NCBI GenBank assembly: GCA_944342015.1
Contig: CALVMC010000001.1
Coordinates: 1 to 64,000, forward strand
DNA length: 64,000 nt
DNA from: an uncultured Clostridia bacterium
GTDB taxonomy: Bacteria; Bacillota; Clostridia; Christensenellales; CALVMC01
Direction: 5' to 3'
The notes under the pieces were generated by a model, which was given only the letters and a program-made list of their open reading frames with translations, was not told the origin of the DNA and did no database searches. This document shows, piece after piece, positions 16,827 to 26,598 of this stretch. Every line of letters begins with the position of its first letter. Within the stretch, counting starts at the first letter, position 1. Made by a program: the position numbers and the translations under genes.

Positions 16827-18098
16827 ATGTCTGTTAAAGTTGTTGTAGGAGCTCAGTGGGGCGACGAAGGTAAAGGTAAAATGGTCGACTATCTTTCACA
16901 GGACGCCGATTTGATAGTAAGATTTCAGGGCGGTGACAACGCAGGTCATACCGTTGTCAACGATAAGGGAGCTTTCAAACTTCACCTTATCCCGTGCGGT
17001 ATTTTCTATGATAAATGCAAGGTTCTTGTAGGGACGGGTACGGTAGTCAATCCCGACGAACTTTTAAAGGAACTCAACGAACTTGAAAAATGCAAAGTGG
17101 ACACTTCCGGTCTTTTCATAAGTTCAAAAGCCGTTATACTCATGCCTTATCATATTATGATTGACGCCGCTTCCGAAAAAGGAAAGGGCGGAATAGGAAC
17201 TACGAAAAGAGGTATAGGACCTGCTTATGCCGACAAAGCAAGAAGAATCGCTCTCCGTATGGAAGATTTAAGCGACAGCGATTATCTTAAAGAGCGCATA
17301 GAAATTGCTTTGGCATATATCAATAAAGAACTTAAAATCAACGGTTATGACGAAGTAAGGGTTTCCGATATGCTTGACAAATGTAATTTCTGGTATAAAC
17401 AGTTAAAGCACAGAATAGTCGAACCGGTAAGTTTCATACGCAAATTTCTTGACGAAAAAAAGAACATTCTTTTCGAGGGACAACTCGGTGTTATGAAGGA
17501 TATTGACCTCGGTATTTATCCTTTTGTAACTTCTTCAAATCCCGTTGCAGCATACGCTTGCGTGTCTTCGGGGGTACCCGTTAAATGTCTCGATAATATA
17601 GTGGGGGTTATGAAAGCCTTTTCGAGCGCAGTAGGATTAGGACCCTTTCCGACGGAAATGGAAGATGAGGAAGCTGCGCTGTTCCGTGGCGACGGAAGTA
17701 AAGTCGACGATGAGTTCGGCGCAAGAACCGGCCGTTCGAGAAGACTCGGTTGGCTGGATTTACAGACAGTAAAATATGCCGCCGATGTAAACGGATTTAC
17801 CGAACTTGCCGTATGCAAAATCGATAAACTCGACAATGTTAAAAAAATAAAAGTTTGCGTGGCTTATAAACTCGACGGTAAAATTATCGATTATATGCCG
17901 TCGACAAGAGAACAGGAAAGGGTAGAACCGGTTTATGAAGAATTAGACGGCTGGATGTGCGATACTACCAAAATTCGCAAAATTTCAGATCTTCCCGAAA
18001 ATGCGAAAAAGTATATAGCTCTTATTGAAAAGGTTACCAAAGTAAAAGTAAAATACGCAGGGGTCGGTCCCGCAAGAGAAAATATTGCCGTTTTGTAG
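16827..18098 (+). CDS. purA: Adenylosuccinate synthetase
   Basis: Joins IMP and aspartate with GTP to make adenylosuccinate, the first step from IMP to AMP. The 423-residue protein has the GTP loop GAQWGDEGKGK (8-18) with the catalytic Asp and the NAGHTV His, GTTKRGIGPAYADK (about 126-139) and the C-terminal GVGPARE of the family. The site AGAGGTG precedes the ATG by seven bases. It sits between purF and purB with spacings of 10 and 8 nt, so AMP synthesis (purA, purB) is coupled to the first pathway enzyme. Confidence 0.95.
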   Translation: MSVKVVVGAQWGDEGKGKMVDYLSQDADLIVRFQGGDNAGHTVVNDKGAFKLHLIPCGIFYDKCKVLVGTGTVVNPDELLKELNELEKCKVDTSGLFISSKAVILMPYHIMIDAASEKGKGGIGTTKRGIGPAYADKARRIALRMEDLSDSDYLKERIEIALAYINKELKINGYDEVRVSDMLDKCNFWYKQLKHRIVEPVSFIRKFLDEKKNILFEGQLGVMKDIDLGIYPFVTSSNPVAAYACVSSGVPVKCLDNIVGVMKAFSSAVGLGPFPTEMEDEEAALFRGDGSKVDDEFGARTGRSRRLGWLDLQTVKYAADVNGFTELAVCKIDKLDNVKKIKVCVAYKLDGKIIDYMPSTREQERVEPVYEELDGWMCDTTKIRKISDLPENAKKYIALIEKVTKVKVKYAGVGPARENIAVL

Positions 18099-18106
18099 GA
18101 GATTCT

Positions 18107-19537
18107 ATGGAAAGAGATATTTATGTTAATCCACTTTGTACAAGATATGCAAGCAAACAGATGCAGCGTATTTTTTCCGATAACAACAAGTACGGAATAT
18201 GGCGCAGACTTTGGATTGCTCTTGCCGAGTCGGAAATGGAACTCGGTCTCGAAATTACAAAAGAACAGGTTGACGAATTAAAAAAATATAAAGACGATAT
18301 CAACTTCGATGTCGCAGAGGCCCGTGAAAAGGAAGTAAGACACGATGTTATGGCGCATATTTACGCTTATTCGCAGCAGGCTGTCAAGGCTGGCCCTATA
18401 ATTCATTTGGGCGCAACAAGTTGTTTCGTTACCGATAACGCCGAAATTATTATGATGAAAGAAGCCCTTCTCGTCATTAAAAACAAACTTTTGACCGTTA
18501 TCGATAATCTGAAAAACAACGCAGTTAAATATAAAAATCTTCCCGTACTTTCTTTTACCCATTTGCAACCTGCTCAGCTTTCCACTCTCGGTAAAAGAAT
18601 GTGCCTTTATATTCAGGATTTGCTTATCGATTATGAAAATCTCGTTTTTCTTATCGACAACCTTAAACTTCGTGGAGTAAAGGGAACAACCGGTACACAG
18701 GCAAGTTTTCTTTCCCTTTTTAACGGCGACGGAAAAAAGGTTGACGAACTCGAAAAAAAGGTCGTCGAAAAAATGGGCTTTAAAAAAGCCCTTGCCGTAA
18801 CAAGTCAGGTCTACACAAGAAAAGTCGATTACAATGTGCTTTCCGTTCTGTCTTCTATTGCGCAGAGCGCATATAAGTTCAGTAACGATGTTCGTATTAT
18901 GCAGAGCAGAAAAGAAATGGAAGAGCCTTTCGAAAAATCTCAGATAGGAAGTTCCGCTATGGCTTATAAGAGAAATCCTATGAGAAGCGAAAGAATGGGT
19001 TCTCTTGCCCGTTATGTTATTTCTCTTCCGATGAATGCCGCCGTTACCGCTTCCACTCAATGGTTTGAAAGAACTTTGGACGATTCGGCAAATAAGCGTA
19101 TAGTCATATCTCAGGCTTTTCTTGCTCTTGACGGCGTTCTCGATTTGTATATAAATGTCTCCGACGGACTTGTCGTTTACGATAAAATAATAAAAAGAAA
19201 TATAGACGCAGAACTTCCTTTTATGGCGACGGAAACCATTTTAATGAAAGCTACTCAGGCAGGCGGCGACAGACAGAAATTACACGAAAGAATAAGAGTT
19301 CATTCTATGGAAGCTTCAAAAAGAGTCAAGCAGGAAGGACTCGATAACAATCTTATAGAACTTATTAAAAACGACAGCGAATTCTCTTCCGTGAAAGGTC
19401 TTCTCGACAGCGTAATGAAAGCCGAAAACTTTATCGGAAGAAGCGTTGAACAGACGGAAAATTTTGTCAAAAACGAAGTGGAACCTATTCTTAAAAAAGA
19501 AAAATTCGAAAAATCAAAAGCAGATATTAAGGTTTGA
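18107..19537 (+). CDS. purB: Adenylosuccinate lyase
   Basis: Cleaves SAICAR and adenylosuccinate, releasing fumarate, so it acts twice in AMP synthesis and directly on the products of purC and purA here. The 476-residue protein shows the lyase signature GSSAMAYKRNPMRSE (about 284-298, with the mobile-loop Ser) and HLGATSCFVTDNA near 100. It is longer at the C-terminus than B. subtilis PurB (431), closer to the form common in Clostridia and eukaryotes. The site TAGGAGA lies six bases before the ATG. A 260-codon open frame on the opposite strand is a compositional shadow. Confidence 0.94.
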   Translation: MERDIYVNPLCTRYASKQMQRIFSDNNKYGIWRRLWIALAESEMELGLEITKEQVDELKKYKDDINFDVAEAREKEVRHDVMAHIYAYSQQAVKAGPIIHLGATSCFVTDNAEIIMMKEALLVIKNKLLTVIDNLKNNAVKYKNLPVLSFTHLQPAQLSTLGKRMCLYIQDLLIDYENLVFLIDNLKLRGVKGTTGTQASFLSLFNGDGKKVDELEKKVVEKMGFKKALAVTSQVYTRKVDYNVLSVLSSIAQSAYKFSNDVRIMQSRKEMEEPFEKSQIGSSAMAYKRNPMRSERMGSLARYVISLPMNAAVTASTQWFERTLDDSANKRIVISQAFLALDGVLDLYINVSDGLVVYDKIIKRNIDAELPFMATETILMKATQAGGDRQKLHERIRVHSMEASKRVKQEGLDNNLIELIKNDSEFSSVKGLLDSVMKAENFIGRSVEQTENFVKNEVEPILKKEKFEKSKADIKV

Positions 19538-19570
19538 TTTGATTTTTTCTGTTTAACCGTAATAAATTAT

Positions 19571-19599
19571 GGAAAAGCGGTTGCGTTTAACCGCTTTCC
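19571..19599 (+). promoter_or_regulatory. Stable hairpin between purB and glmS
   Basis: GGAAAAGCGGTT (19571-19582) pairs with AACCGCTTTCC (19589-19599), one bulged A, loop GCGTTT. It has no T-run, so it is not a standard terminator. It may act in mRNA processing or partial termination. The 86-base gap is too short for a glmS ribozyme, and none of its core is seen. Confidence 0.45.
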
Positions 19600-19623
19600 G
19601 AATATTATAGGGTGAGGAGTTTT

Positions 19624-21405
19624 ATGTGCGGAATATTCGGATATTTAGGTAAATCGGACGCAGCTCCGATACTTATAAAAGGCTTGAAAAAGCAGGAATA
19701 CCGTGGCTACGACAGCGCAGGTATCGCTTTGAACTGCGATGATAATAGCCTTTATGTCGTAAAAAAAGCAGGTAGGGTTTCTCAGCTTGAAAGAGCTGTG
19801 GATTTTTCCGTAAAATCCTGTTGCGGTATCGCTCATACAAGATGGGCAACTCACGGAAAACCTTCCGATGAAAATTCCCATCCTCACACTTCGGGCGATA
19901 TTGCGGTAGTTCATAACGGCATTATAGAAAATTATCAGTACCTTAAAGACAAATTGAAAAACAAAGGGTATAAATTCAATTCCGATACCGATACCGAAGT
20001 TATTGCAAAACTCATAGACAGTAAGTATTCGTCGGGTACGGAGTTAATCGACGCAGTTCTTTATGCGGTAAACAAACTCGAAGGCTCGTTTGCCATTGCT
20101 GTTATTGCACGGGGCGTCAACGAAATTATCTGTGCAAGAAAAAACAGTCCTTTAATCGTAGGCTTTGCAAAAAGCGGCTATTATATCGCAAGCGATATTC
20201 CTGCGTTATTGGAGTACACAAAAAAAGTTCATATTTTAAAAAGCGGCGAGGTGCTTCAAATCAAAGAAGACAGAGCCGAACTTACCGACTTTTACGGAAA
20301 CAAACTAAAAACCGAAATCAAAAATATAGAAGCCGAAAGTTCGGACAGCGAACTTTCCGGCTTTGAAAGCTATATGCTCAAAGAAATTTACGAAATTCCC
20401 GCATCGGTCAACAGAACGGTAACTTCGAATAAGGATATAACAGACTTTTTAAAAAACAAAAAATTCAATCATATATATATCATAGGCTGCGGAACTGCAT
20501 ACAATGCAGGAAGAGCTGCTGAAAGTTATATCGAAAACTGGTCGAAAATTAAAGTTACTTCCACTCTTGCAAGCGAGTTCAGATACGATACAAGGCTTTG
20601 CGATAAAAATTCTCTTGCTGTATTCATTACTCAGAGCGGCGAGACTGCCGATACTCTGGAAGCATTGAAAGCGGCAAAAGAATGCGGCGCATATTGCCTT
20701 GCAATAACCAATGTGGAAAATTCGAGCATTACTCATATTGCCGATAAGTCTTTATTTACAAAAGCGGGACCGGAGATTGCAGTTGCGTCCACAAAAGCAT
20801 ATTGCTGTCAGGTTGCCTTGCTTACGCTGTTTGCGGCAGGTTTTGCAAAAGCCGGCGGAAATAACGAACTTTTCGACGAAGTCTGTTCCGAACTTCTTCT
20901 CGAAACAAACAGAATAAGCGAGTATCTCGAAAAACAGAATGTCAGTATCCTTGCAGAAAAGTATAAGGATACCAAAAGCGTTTTCTTTATAGGAAGGGGC
21001 AGGGATTATCCGCTTGCCGAAGAAGGTTCGCTGAAATTCAAGGAAATTACCTATATATCGAGCGAAGGTTATGCGGCAGGGGAACTTAAACACGGAACTA
21101 TTGCTCTTATGGATAAAAACGCTCTTGTAGTTGCCATAGTAACAAAATCCGATATGGTAGACAAGATAGTCAACGCAGTATGCGAGGTCAGGGCAAGAGG
21201 GGCAAAAGTAGTCGTGCTATCCACTTTGGAAGTAGAGGCTCGTTTTAAAGATATTTCCGATGATGTCATTATCGTAAACGGCGGTAAATTTCCGACGATA
21301 GCGGCAGTCGTTCCTTTACAGTTGTTTGCCTACTATACCGCAAAAATCAAAGGACTCGATGCGGATAAACCCCGTAACCTTGCAAAATCCGTTACCGTGG
21401 AATAG
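19624..21405 (+). CDS. glmS: Glucosamine-6-phosphate synthase (isomerizing)
   Basis: Makes glucosamine-6-phosphate from fructose-6-phosphate and glutamine, feeding peptidoglycan synthesis. The start is ATG 19624, which puts the glutaminase nucleophile at Cys2 (MCGIFGYLG); an in-frame GTG at 19612 lies within the ribosome binding site and would bury the Cys. Length is 593. The glutaminase domain contains TRWATHGKPS; two SIS sugar isomerase domains follow (TQSGETADTLEA and SLKFKEITYISSEGY), ending with the usual KSVTVE. It is last after the pur genes with no clear promoter, then a strong terminator. The glmS ribozyme that controls this gene in many Firmicutes is absent. Confidence 0.95.
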   Translation: MCGIFGYLGKSDAAPILIKGLKKQEYRGYDSAGIALNCDDNSLYVVKKAGRVSQLERAVDFSVKSCCGIAHTRWATHGKPSDENSHPHTSGDIAVVHNGIIENYQYLKDKLKNKGYKFNSDTDTEVIAKLIDSKYSSGTELIDAVLYAVNKLEGSFAIAVIARGVNEIICARKNSPLIVGFAKSGYYIASDIPALLEYTKKVHILKSGEVLQIKEDRAELTDFYGNKLKTEIKNIEAESSDSELSGFESYMLKEIYEIPASVNRTVTSNKDITDFLKNKKFNHIYIIGCGTAYNAGRAAESYIENWSKIKVTSTLASEFRYDTRLCDKNSLAVFITQSGETADTLEALKAAKECGAYCLAITNVENSSITHIADKSLFTKAGPEIAVASTKAYCCQVALLTLFAAGFAKAGGNNELFDEVCSELLLETNRISEYLEKQNVSILAEKYKDTKSVFFIGRGRDYPLAEEGSLKFKEITYISSEGYAAGELKHGTIALMDKNALVVAIVTKSDMVDKIVNAVCEVRARGAKVVVLSTLEVEARFKDISDDVIIVNGGKFPTIAAVVPLQLFAYYTAKIKGLDADKPRNLAKSVTVE

Positions 21406-21478
21406 TCGGCAAAGAAGTATAACTTGAATATAAATTTCGAGTTTTAAAGCGATTTTATAAATAAGTCAACATATACAT

Positions 21479-21510
21479 AAAAAGCCGCAATTTATATTGC
21501 GGCTTTTTAT
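21479..21510 (+). terminator. Strong terminator after glmS
   Basis: AAAAAGCCGCAAT (21479-21491) pairs perfectly with ATTGCGGCTTTTT (21496-21508) around TTAT. The A-run and T-run make it able to work in both directions. Confidence 0.9.
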
Positions 21511-21524
21511 TTGGTTATATCGAT

Positions 21525-21569
21525 TTGATTATTTTTAATTATCGATTATTGAATTGATTATTTTTAATT
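21525..21569. repeat. 16-base direct repeat, period 29
   Basis: TTGATTATTTTTAATT occurs at 21525-21540 and 21554-21569, each next to an ATCGAT-like sequence. Two copies only, in an AT-rich spacer between glmS and the HD-RyR gene. Probably replication slippage; a binding site pair is possible. Confidence 0.5.
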
Positions 21570-21612
21570 TATTTTTATCGGACTTGTTTTAAATTTTAAT
21601 TTATATAAATTA

Positions 21613-21642
21613 TTGTAAAAATTCTGATTTTTATGTTATAAT
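21613..21642 (+). promoter_or_regulatory. Promoter of the HD-RyR gene
   Basis: TTGTAA (21613-21618), 18 bp, perfect TATAAT (21637-21642), 17 bp before the start codon. The 5' leader would be about 10 bases. Confidence 0.6.
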
Positions 21643-21658
21643 ACTAATCGGGTGAATT

Positions 21659-23368
21659 ATGTCAAAATTAAATGTTTTTGTTAACAGATTTATCGATGAC
21701 GATTTTATTGCGGTTTCCAATTCGGAAAATAAAAAACTTATCAAAAAAACTTTGATGAAGTTTATCGAAACGGGCAAAAGAGAAGACGCTTACGATGTAA
21801 TACTTGCTTTTTTCGAAACATTCAAGTATATCGAAAATAAAAACAACGACGGAAGTTTCGTAGGTCTCATCGACACAATGTGTTCCTATGAACAACTTGC
21901 AGGTTCACTTCTCGATAAACTCAGAGACCATTATACTCACTCAGTCTATATCTTTGCATTGGGTATGGCTGTTTACGAAAGCAACGACAGGTTCAGAAAT
22001 ATTTTCAAGGAAAAATTTTTCGATACTTCCAAAAATTATTACGATAACGAAAAAGACGATTTCTTCGTCAGGTGGGGTATAATATCCCTTCTTCACGATA
22101 TCGGTTATCCTTTTGAAATTATCAACGAACAGATTAAACAGTATATTAATTTTCTGAACGGCTTTAACGAGAACAATGAAAAAAAATTTCTTGCAAAAGT
22201 GGAAATTTACGATTTCGACGAATTTATAAAACTGCCCGAAATTATTTCCGTAGATAAAATTTCCGCTTCTTTCAAAAACGATTATCCCGAGTTTGCTCCC
22301 GAAGAGCTTTTAAATCCTTTGAATTTAATTGCCGAAAATTTTCATAAAAATTTAGGTATCGACCTTTCTATGATTAACGAGAGGCTTAAACAAAATATCG
22401 AAAGAATGCAAAAATCCGGCTTTACCGACCACGGTTATTTCAGCGCGCTTACCATTCTTAAATGGTATTATTTCATAATTCAGAAGGCAAATCTCAATCC
22501 TTCTTTCTTTTTCAATCTTATTGTGGATTCTGCCGCTGCGGTGCTTCTTCATAACTATTATCCGCATAATCTTATAAAAAGCCTTAACTTTCCCGTTCTT
22601 AACGCTGAACTTCATCCTATGGGATATTTGCTTATTCTTTGTGACGAACTTCAAGACTGGAACAGAATTCCTTACGGGAAAAAAAGCAAAAACGCCGTTG
22701 CTCCTATGGATTACGATATAGATTTAAATGACGACAATCTTAATTTCGTATATCATTTCGCATCGGAATACGACGATGAATATGCCGGAAAAAAGAGCGG
22801 CAAAATTTGTTCTACAATAAATATCAAAAGTTTATTTGATAATATCGACATCTCTTGCGATATTCAGAAAACGGCAAAAAGAGTTAAATTAAGCGAATCT
22901 TCTCAGCTGTTTATAAATCTTCAAAATATAGCGAAAAAAATACACGAGAATTATATTAAAAACCAAAAGGACAAAAATGTCACTTTGCTTCCAAGAATGG
23001 AAAGCTGGGAAAATTTAGACCTTCAATATAAACTCGACAACATTGCGCAGGCTAAAACCTATGCCTATAAACTTGAAACCTTGGGGTATTTTTATTCCGA
23101 CAAAGAACTTCCTTTTAACGAAATAAAATATTTCACGGAAGAGGAAGTTGAAAAACTTGCCCGTATGGAACACGAAAGATGGGTAAACGAAAAGGTCGCA
23201 AACGACTGGAAATACGGAAAAGAAAAAAATCTCGAAAAGAAAACTTCTCCTTATATCGTCCATTGGATTGAACTCGACGATGTTTTGAAACAGAAAGATA
23301 AAGACCCCATTTACGGTATGATACCTCTTCTTAACAGTATAGGCCTAAAAGTTTATAAAAAACAATAA
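21659..23368 (+). CDS. HD-domain phosphohydrolase fused to a RyR domain
   Basis: A 569-residue soluble protein. An HD-type metal-dependent phosphohydrolase core is visible: DHYTHSV (H91/H94), LLHDIGYP (H146-D147), DHGYFSA (H258), LLHNYYPHN (H298, H303) and the closing Asp in ILCDELQDW (D329 or nearby). These are the ordered H...HD...H...H...D metal ligands. The last 80 residues (about 488-568) match a ryanodine-receptor repeat (RyR) domain: KLARMEHERWVNEKVANDW, YGKEKN, a central hydrophobic strand and a final IGLKVYK. In bacteria RyR domains occur in proteins suspected of binding nucleotide-like ligands in signalling or defence, so a nucleotide or nucleic acid substrate is plausible but not shown. 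It has its own promoter, a strong terminator before it and no partner gene in the same unit. Function unknown. Confidence 0.78.
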   Translation: MSKLNVFVNRFIDDDFIAVSNSENKKLIKKTLMKFIETGKREDAYDVILAFFETFKYIENKNNDGSFVGLIDTMCSYEQLAGSLLDKLRDHYTHSVYIFALGMAVYESNDRFRNIFKEKFFDTSKNYYDNEKDDFFVRWGIISLLHDIGYPFEIINEQIKQYINFLNGFNENNEKKFLAKVEIYDFDEFIKLPEIISVDKISASFKNDYPEFAPEELLNPLNLIAENFHKNLGIDLSMINERLKQNIERMQKSGFTDHGYFSALTILKWYYFIIQKANLNPSFFFNLIVDSAAAVLLHNYYPHNLIKSLNFPVLNAELHPMGYLLILCDELQDWNRIPYGKKSKNAVAPMDYDIDLNDDNLNFVYHFASEYDDEYAGKKSGKICSTINIKSLFDNIDISCDIQKTAKRVKLSESSQLFINLQNIAKKIHENYIKNQKDKNVTLLPRMESWENLDLQYKLDNIAQAKTYAYKLETLGYFYSDKELPFNEIKYFTEEEVEKLARMEHERWVNEKVANDWKYGKEKNLEKKTSPYIVHWIELDDVLKQKDKDPIYGMIPLLNSIGLKVYKKQ

Positions 23369-23492
23369 ACTTTATATTTAAAATATTTAATTAATATAAT
23401 AAAAAATGTATTAAAATAATTTACATTCTTATCGTTTTCTTATATCATATAATTGGCTTTTATGGAGCTAATAAACTAAGGAAATCGGGCGG

Positions 23493-24302
23493 TTGGAAAA
23501 CAAATTAAAATTATACGGTTTCAATAACCTAACTAAAACTTTAAGTTTCAGTATTTATGATGTTTGCTACGCAAAAAGTAAAAGAGAACAACAGGATTAT
23601 ATTGCATATATCGACGAGCAATACGATTCCGAGCGTTTAACTAAAATTCTATGCGATGTCACGCATTTGATAGGCGCTGCCATTTTAAACATTTCCAAGC
23701 AGGATTATGACCCGCAAGGTGCTTCCGTAAATATTCTTATAGCAGAAGATAACCTTACTCCCGACGAAATAGATATTTCATGCAATAAAGGTAAATATTT
23801 CGAAATGCCTCGCAATTCCGTTTGCGCCCATCTCGACAAGAGTCATGTTACCGTTCACACCTTTCCCGAAAGCCATCCCGATAACGCAATTTCAACTTTC
23901 AGAGTCGATATAGATGTTTCTACTTGCGGCGAAATTTCTCCGCTTACCGCTCTCAATTATCTTATCGCAAACTTCGATTCCGATATTATGACTATCGATT
24001 ACAGAGTCCGAGGCTTTACAAGAGACGATAAGGGCGTTAAATATTATATCGACCACGATATAACTTCCATTCAGGATTATATAGACGAAAAGACTCTTAA
24101 AAAATATGACGCAATAGATGTCAATGTCTATCAGTCAAATATCTTCCATACAAAAATGCTCATTAAGGATATAGAGCTTCAAAATTACCTTTTTAATACC
24201 GATGTTTACGAACTGCCGCCGAAAAAAAGACTTGAAATTACCGACTGTTTAAGAAAGGAAATGATAGAAATTTTCAGCGGGGTAAATATATATAAAAAAT
24301 GA
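23493..24302 (+). CDS. speD: S-adenosylmethionine decarboxylase proenzyme (E. coli type)
   Basis: Makes decarboxylated SAM, the aminopropyl donor for spermidine. The 269-residue length and the self-cleavage site [12 protein letters not shown] (Ser117 becomes the pyruvoyl group) are those of the larger E. coli-type SpeD, not the small Bacillus/Thermotoga type. RNSVCAHL upstream and [17 protein letters not shown] downstream agree. Some bacterial SpeD relatives have turned into ornithine or arginine decarboxylases; adjacency to speE argues for true SAM decarboxylase here. The start is TTG at 23493 with TAAGGA about 10 bases upstream; no ATG is available. A TATAAT lies at 23448. First gene of the polyamine operon; its stop overlaps the next start. 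Confidence 0.9.
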   Translation: MENKLKLYGFNNLTKTLSFSIYDVCYAKSKREQQDYIAYIDEQYDSERLTKILCDVTHLIGAAILNISKQDYDPQGASVNILIAEDNLTPDEIDISCNKGKYFEMPRNSVCAHLDKSHVTVHTFPESHPDNAISTFRVDIDVSTCGEISPLTALNYLIANFDSDIMTIDYRVRGFTRDDKGVKYYIDHDITSIQDYIDEKTLKKYDAIDVNVYQSNIFHTKMLIKDIELQNYLFNTDVYELPPKKRLEITDCLRKEMIEIFSGVNIYKK

Positions 24303-25750
24303 AAGAACGGGACTTTTTCAGAGCGCCGCTATTCGATGCGCTTAAAAAGCATTTGTCTAACAGAGTCGTTCCCTTCGATGTCCCCGGGCATAAGGGCGGA
24401 CGGGGAAACAGGGAACTTACCGAATTTTTAGGGGAGACTTGTATGAAATGCGATGTCAATTCAATGAAGCCTCTCGACAATCTTTGCAATCCCGAAGGAG
24501 TAATTAAAGAAGCTCAGGCTCTTGCCGCCGAAGCTTTCGGCGCCAAAGAGGCTTTTTTTATAGTTAACGGAACTACCGCAGCCGTTCAGGCTATGATTAT
24601 GTATGCGGTTAAACCGAAAGAGAAAATCATTCTTCCGAGAAATGTCCACAGAAGCGTTATCAATGCTCTTGTTGTAGGCGGCGGTATTCCCGTTTATCTC
24701 GATACGGGGATAAACGAAAAACTCGGTATTGCCTTGGGAGTCAGCGCCGAAGAAGTAGAACGGAAAATCAAGCAGCATCCGGACGCCAAAGCCGTTCTTA
24801 TCAATAATCCCACTTATTACGGAATCTGTTCCGATATTAAAAGAATTTCCGAAATTACCAAAAAACACAATATGCTTCTTCTTGCAGACGAGGCGCACGG
24901 CGCACATTTTTATTTCGGAGATAATTTGCCCCTTTCGGCTATGGCGGCAGGAGCGGACTTGTCGGCGGTCAGTATGCATAAAACGGGCGGCTCTTTGACT
25001 CAGAGTTCCGTTCTTCTTGCTCGTGAAAATGTAAACGCAGATTATTTAAGACAGATTATTAACCTTACTCAGACAACAAGCGCAAGTTATCTTTTAATGC
25101 TTTCTCTTGACCTTGCAAGAAAAAATCTTCAACAAAACGGAAAGGAAATATTTAAAAAAACCTTGGAGTTCGTAAATTACGCAAGAGAGGAGATTAACGG
25201 TCTCGGCGGCTACTATGCTTTTGCTGACGAACTTATAGACAATAAATATGTCTTCGATTTCGATAAAACAAAATTATCGGTATATACAAGAGATATAGGT
25301 CTTGCAGGAAGAGAAGTTTACGATATTCTTCGTGACGATTACAATATACAGATAGAGTTCGGCGATATTGCTAACATTCTTGCCATAATTTCCGCAGGGG
25401 ACAGAGCTCTTGAAATAGAAAGACTTATATCTGCTCTTTTCGAAATCAAAAGACTTTATTCAAAGGACAAAAGCGGAATGTTCGAAAGCGAATATATCGT
25501 TCCGAAAGTGGTTTTACCTCCGCAGCAAGCCTTCTATTCGGATAAAATCTCTTTGAAAAGGGAAGAATGTGCAGGAAAAATATGTTCGGAATTCGTTATG
25601 TGTTATCCGCCGGGTATACCTATTCTTGCGCCGGGAGAGGAAATTACAGACAAAATACTTGAATATATAAGTTACGCAAAAGACAAAGGCTGTCAGCTTC
25701 TCGGAACCGAAGATATAAAGGCCGATTATATAAAAGTTTTAAAGGAGTAA
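24299..25750 (+). CDS. speA: Arginine decarboxylase (Orn/Lys/Arg decarboxylase fold I)
   Basis: A PLP-dependent decarboxylase of the aspartate aminotransferase-fold Orn/Lys/Arg group, 483 residues, without the wing domain of the large E. coli enzymes, like B. subtilis SpeA. The PLP lysine is K228 in [13 protein letters not shown], with ADEAHGAHF (about 196-204) just upstream and [12 protein letters not shown] (26-37) at the substrate end. The family also includes lysine and ornithine enzymes; arginine is inferred because agmatinase (speB) lies two genes downstream. It overlaps speD by four bases (ATGA), so it is coupled to it. Confidence 0.88.
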   Translation: MKERDFFRAPLFDALKKHLSNRVVPFDVPGHKGGRGNRELTEFLGETCMKCDVNSMKPLDNLCNPEGVIKEAQALAAEAFGAKEAFFIVNGTTAAVQAMIMYAVKPKEKIILPRNVHRSVINALVVGGGIPVYLDTGINEKLGIALGVSAEEVERKIKQHPDAKAVLINNPTYYGICSDIKRISEITKKHNMLLLADEAHGAHFYFGDNLPLSAMAAGADLSAVSMHKTGGSLTQSSVLLARENVNADYLRQIINLTQTTSASYLLMLSLDLARKNLQQNGKEIFKKTLEFVNYAREEINGLGGYYAFADELIDNKYVFDFDKTKLSVYTRDIGLAGREVYDILRDDYNIQIEFGDIANILAIISAGDRALEIERLISALFEIKRLYSKDKSGMFESEYIVPKVVLPPQQAFYSDKISLKREECAGKICSEFVMCYPPGIPILAPGEEITDKILEYISYAKDKGCQLLGTEDIKADYIKVLKE

Positions 25751-25755
25751 CTCAA

Positions 25756-26598
25756 ATGGAACTTTGGTATAGTGAAAACCATACGCCTAATGTCAAATTT
25801 TCTATAAAAATAGATAAGCAGATTGTAAGCGTTCAAAGCGATTTTCAAAGAATAGATATTTTCGATTCCTTCGATTTCGGAAGAATACTTACCCTTGACG
25901 GCTTTCTTATGATTACCGAAAAAGACGAGTTTATTTATCACGAAATGATAACTCATGTCCCTATGGCGGTTCACCCGAACGCACAGAATATTCTTGTTAT
26001 AGGAGCAGGCGACGGCGGCACCGTAAGGGAACTTTGCAAATATAAATGCGTAAAATCAATAGATTTGGTGGAAATAGATAAAAAAGTCGTCGAAGTATGC
26101 AAAAAACATTTTAATCAAACCGCTTGCAAACTTAACGATAAAAGGGTTAAAATTTATTATGAGGACGGTTTGAAATTCGTAAGGAACAAAACCGATTTAT
26201 ACGATTTGATTATCGTCGATTCGACCGATCCTTTCGGACCCGGGGAAGGGCTTTTTACAAGAGAGTTTTACGGAAGCTGTTTCAAGGCTCTCAAAGAAGA
26301 CGGAATTCTAGTCAACCAACACGAAAGCCCTTATTATCCGCAGGACGCCAAAGCCATGCAAAGAGCTCACAAAAATATAAAAGCAGTGTTCCCTTTGCAT
26401 AAGGTTTATCAGGCTCATATTCCGACCTATCCTTCGGGACATTGGCTTTTCGGATTCGCTTCGAAAAAATATTCGCCCTACGACCTTAATAAGGAAAAAT
26501 GGAATAAATTGAAAATTAAAACAGGTTACTATAATACCGAACTTCACGAGGGAGCTTTTAAACTTCCTAACTATGTAAAGGAGCTTTTAAATGGCTAA
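25756..26598 (+). CDS. speE: Spermidine synthase (aminopropyltransferase)
   Basis: Transfers the aminopropyl group of decarboxylated SAM to putrescine or a related amine. The 280-residue protein has the Rossmann motif VIGAGDGGTVREL (about 81-93), YHEMITHVP (about 58-66) and the catalytic VDSTDPFGPGEGLF (about 155-168). Placement between arginine decarboxylase and agmatinase leaves open that agmatine, not putrescine, is the acceptor (the N1-aminopropylagmatine route known from Thermus). It could also extend spermidine to a longer amine. The start is five bases after the speA stop, with AAGGAG inside the speA end. It overlaps speB by eight bases. Confidence 0.93.
   Translation: MELWYSENHTPNVKFSIKIDKQIVSVQSDFQRIDIFDSFDFGRILTLDGFLMITEKDEFIYHEMITHVPMAVHPNAQNILVIGAGDGGTVRELCKYKCVKSIDLVEIDKKVVEVCKKHFNQTACKLNDKRVKIYYEDGLKFVRNKTDLYDLIIVDSTDPFGPGEGLFTREFYGSCFKALKEDGILVNQHESPYYPQDAKAMQRAHKNIKAVFPLHKVYQAHIPTYPSGHWLFGFASKKYSPYDLNKEKWNKLKIKTGYYNTELHEGAFKLPNYVKELLNG

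Noticed and set aside
18278..19060. A 260-codon open frame on the minus strand inside purB
   Set aside because: It is fully antisense to a certain gene, has no ribosome binding site, and its reading is what codon bias of purB produces. Similar long minus frames lie across the AIR-synthase-like gene and coaBC and are rejected for the same reason.
19538..19623. A glmS ribozyme upstream of glmS
   Set aside because: The gap is only 86 bases, too short for the ribozyme, and contains just one simple hairpin.
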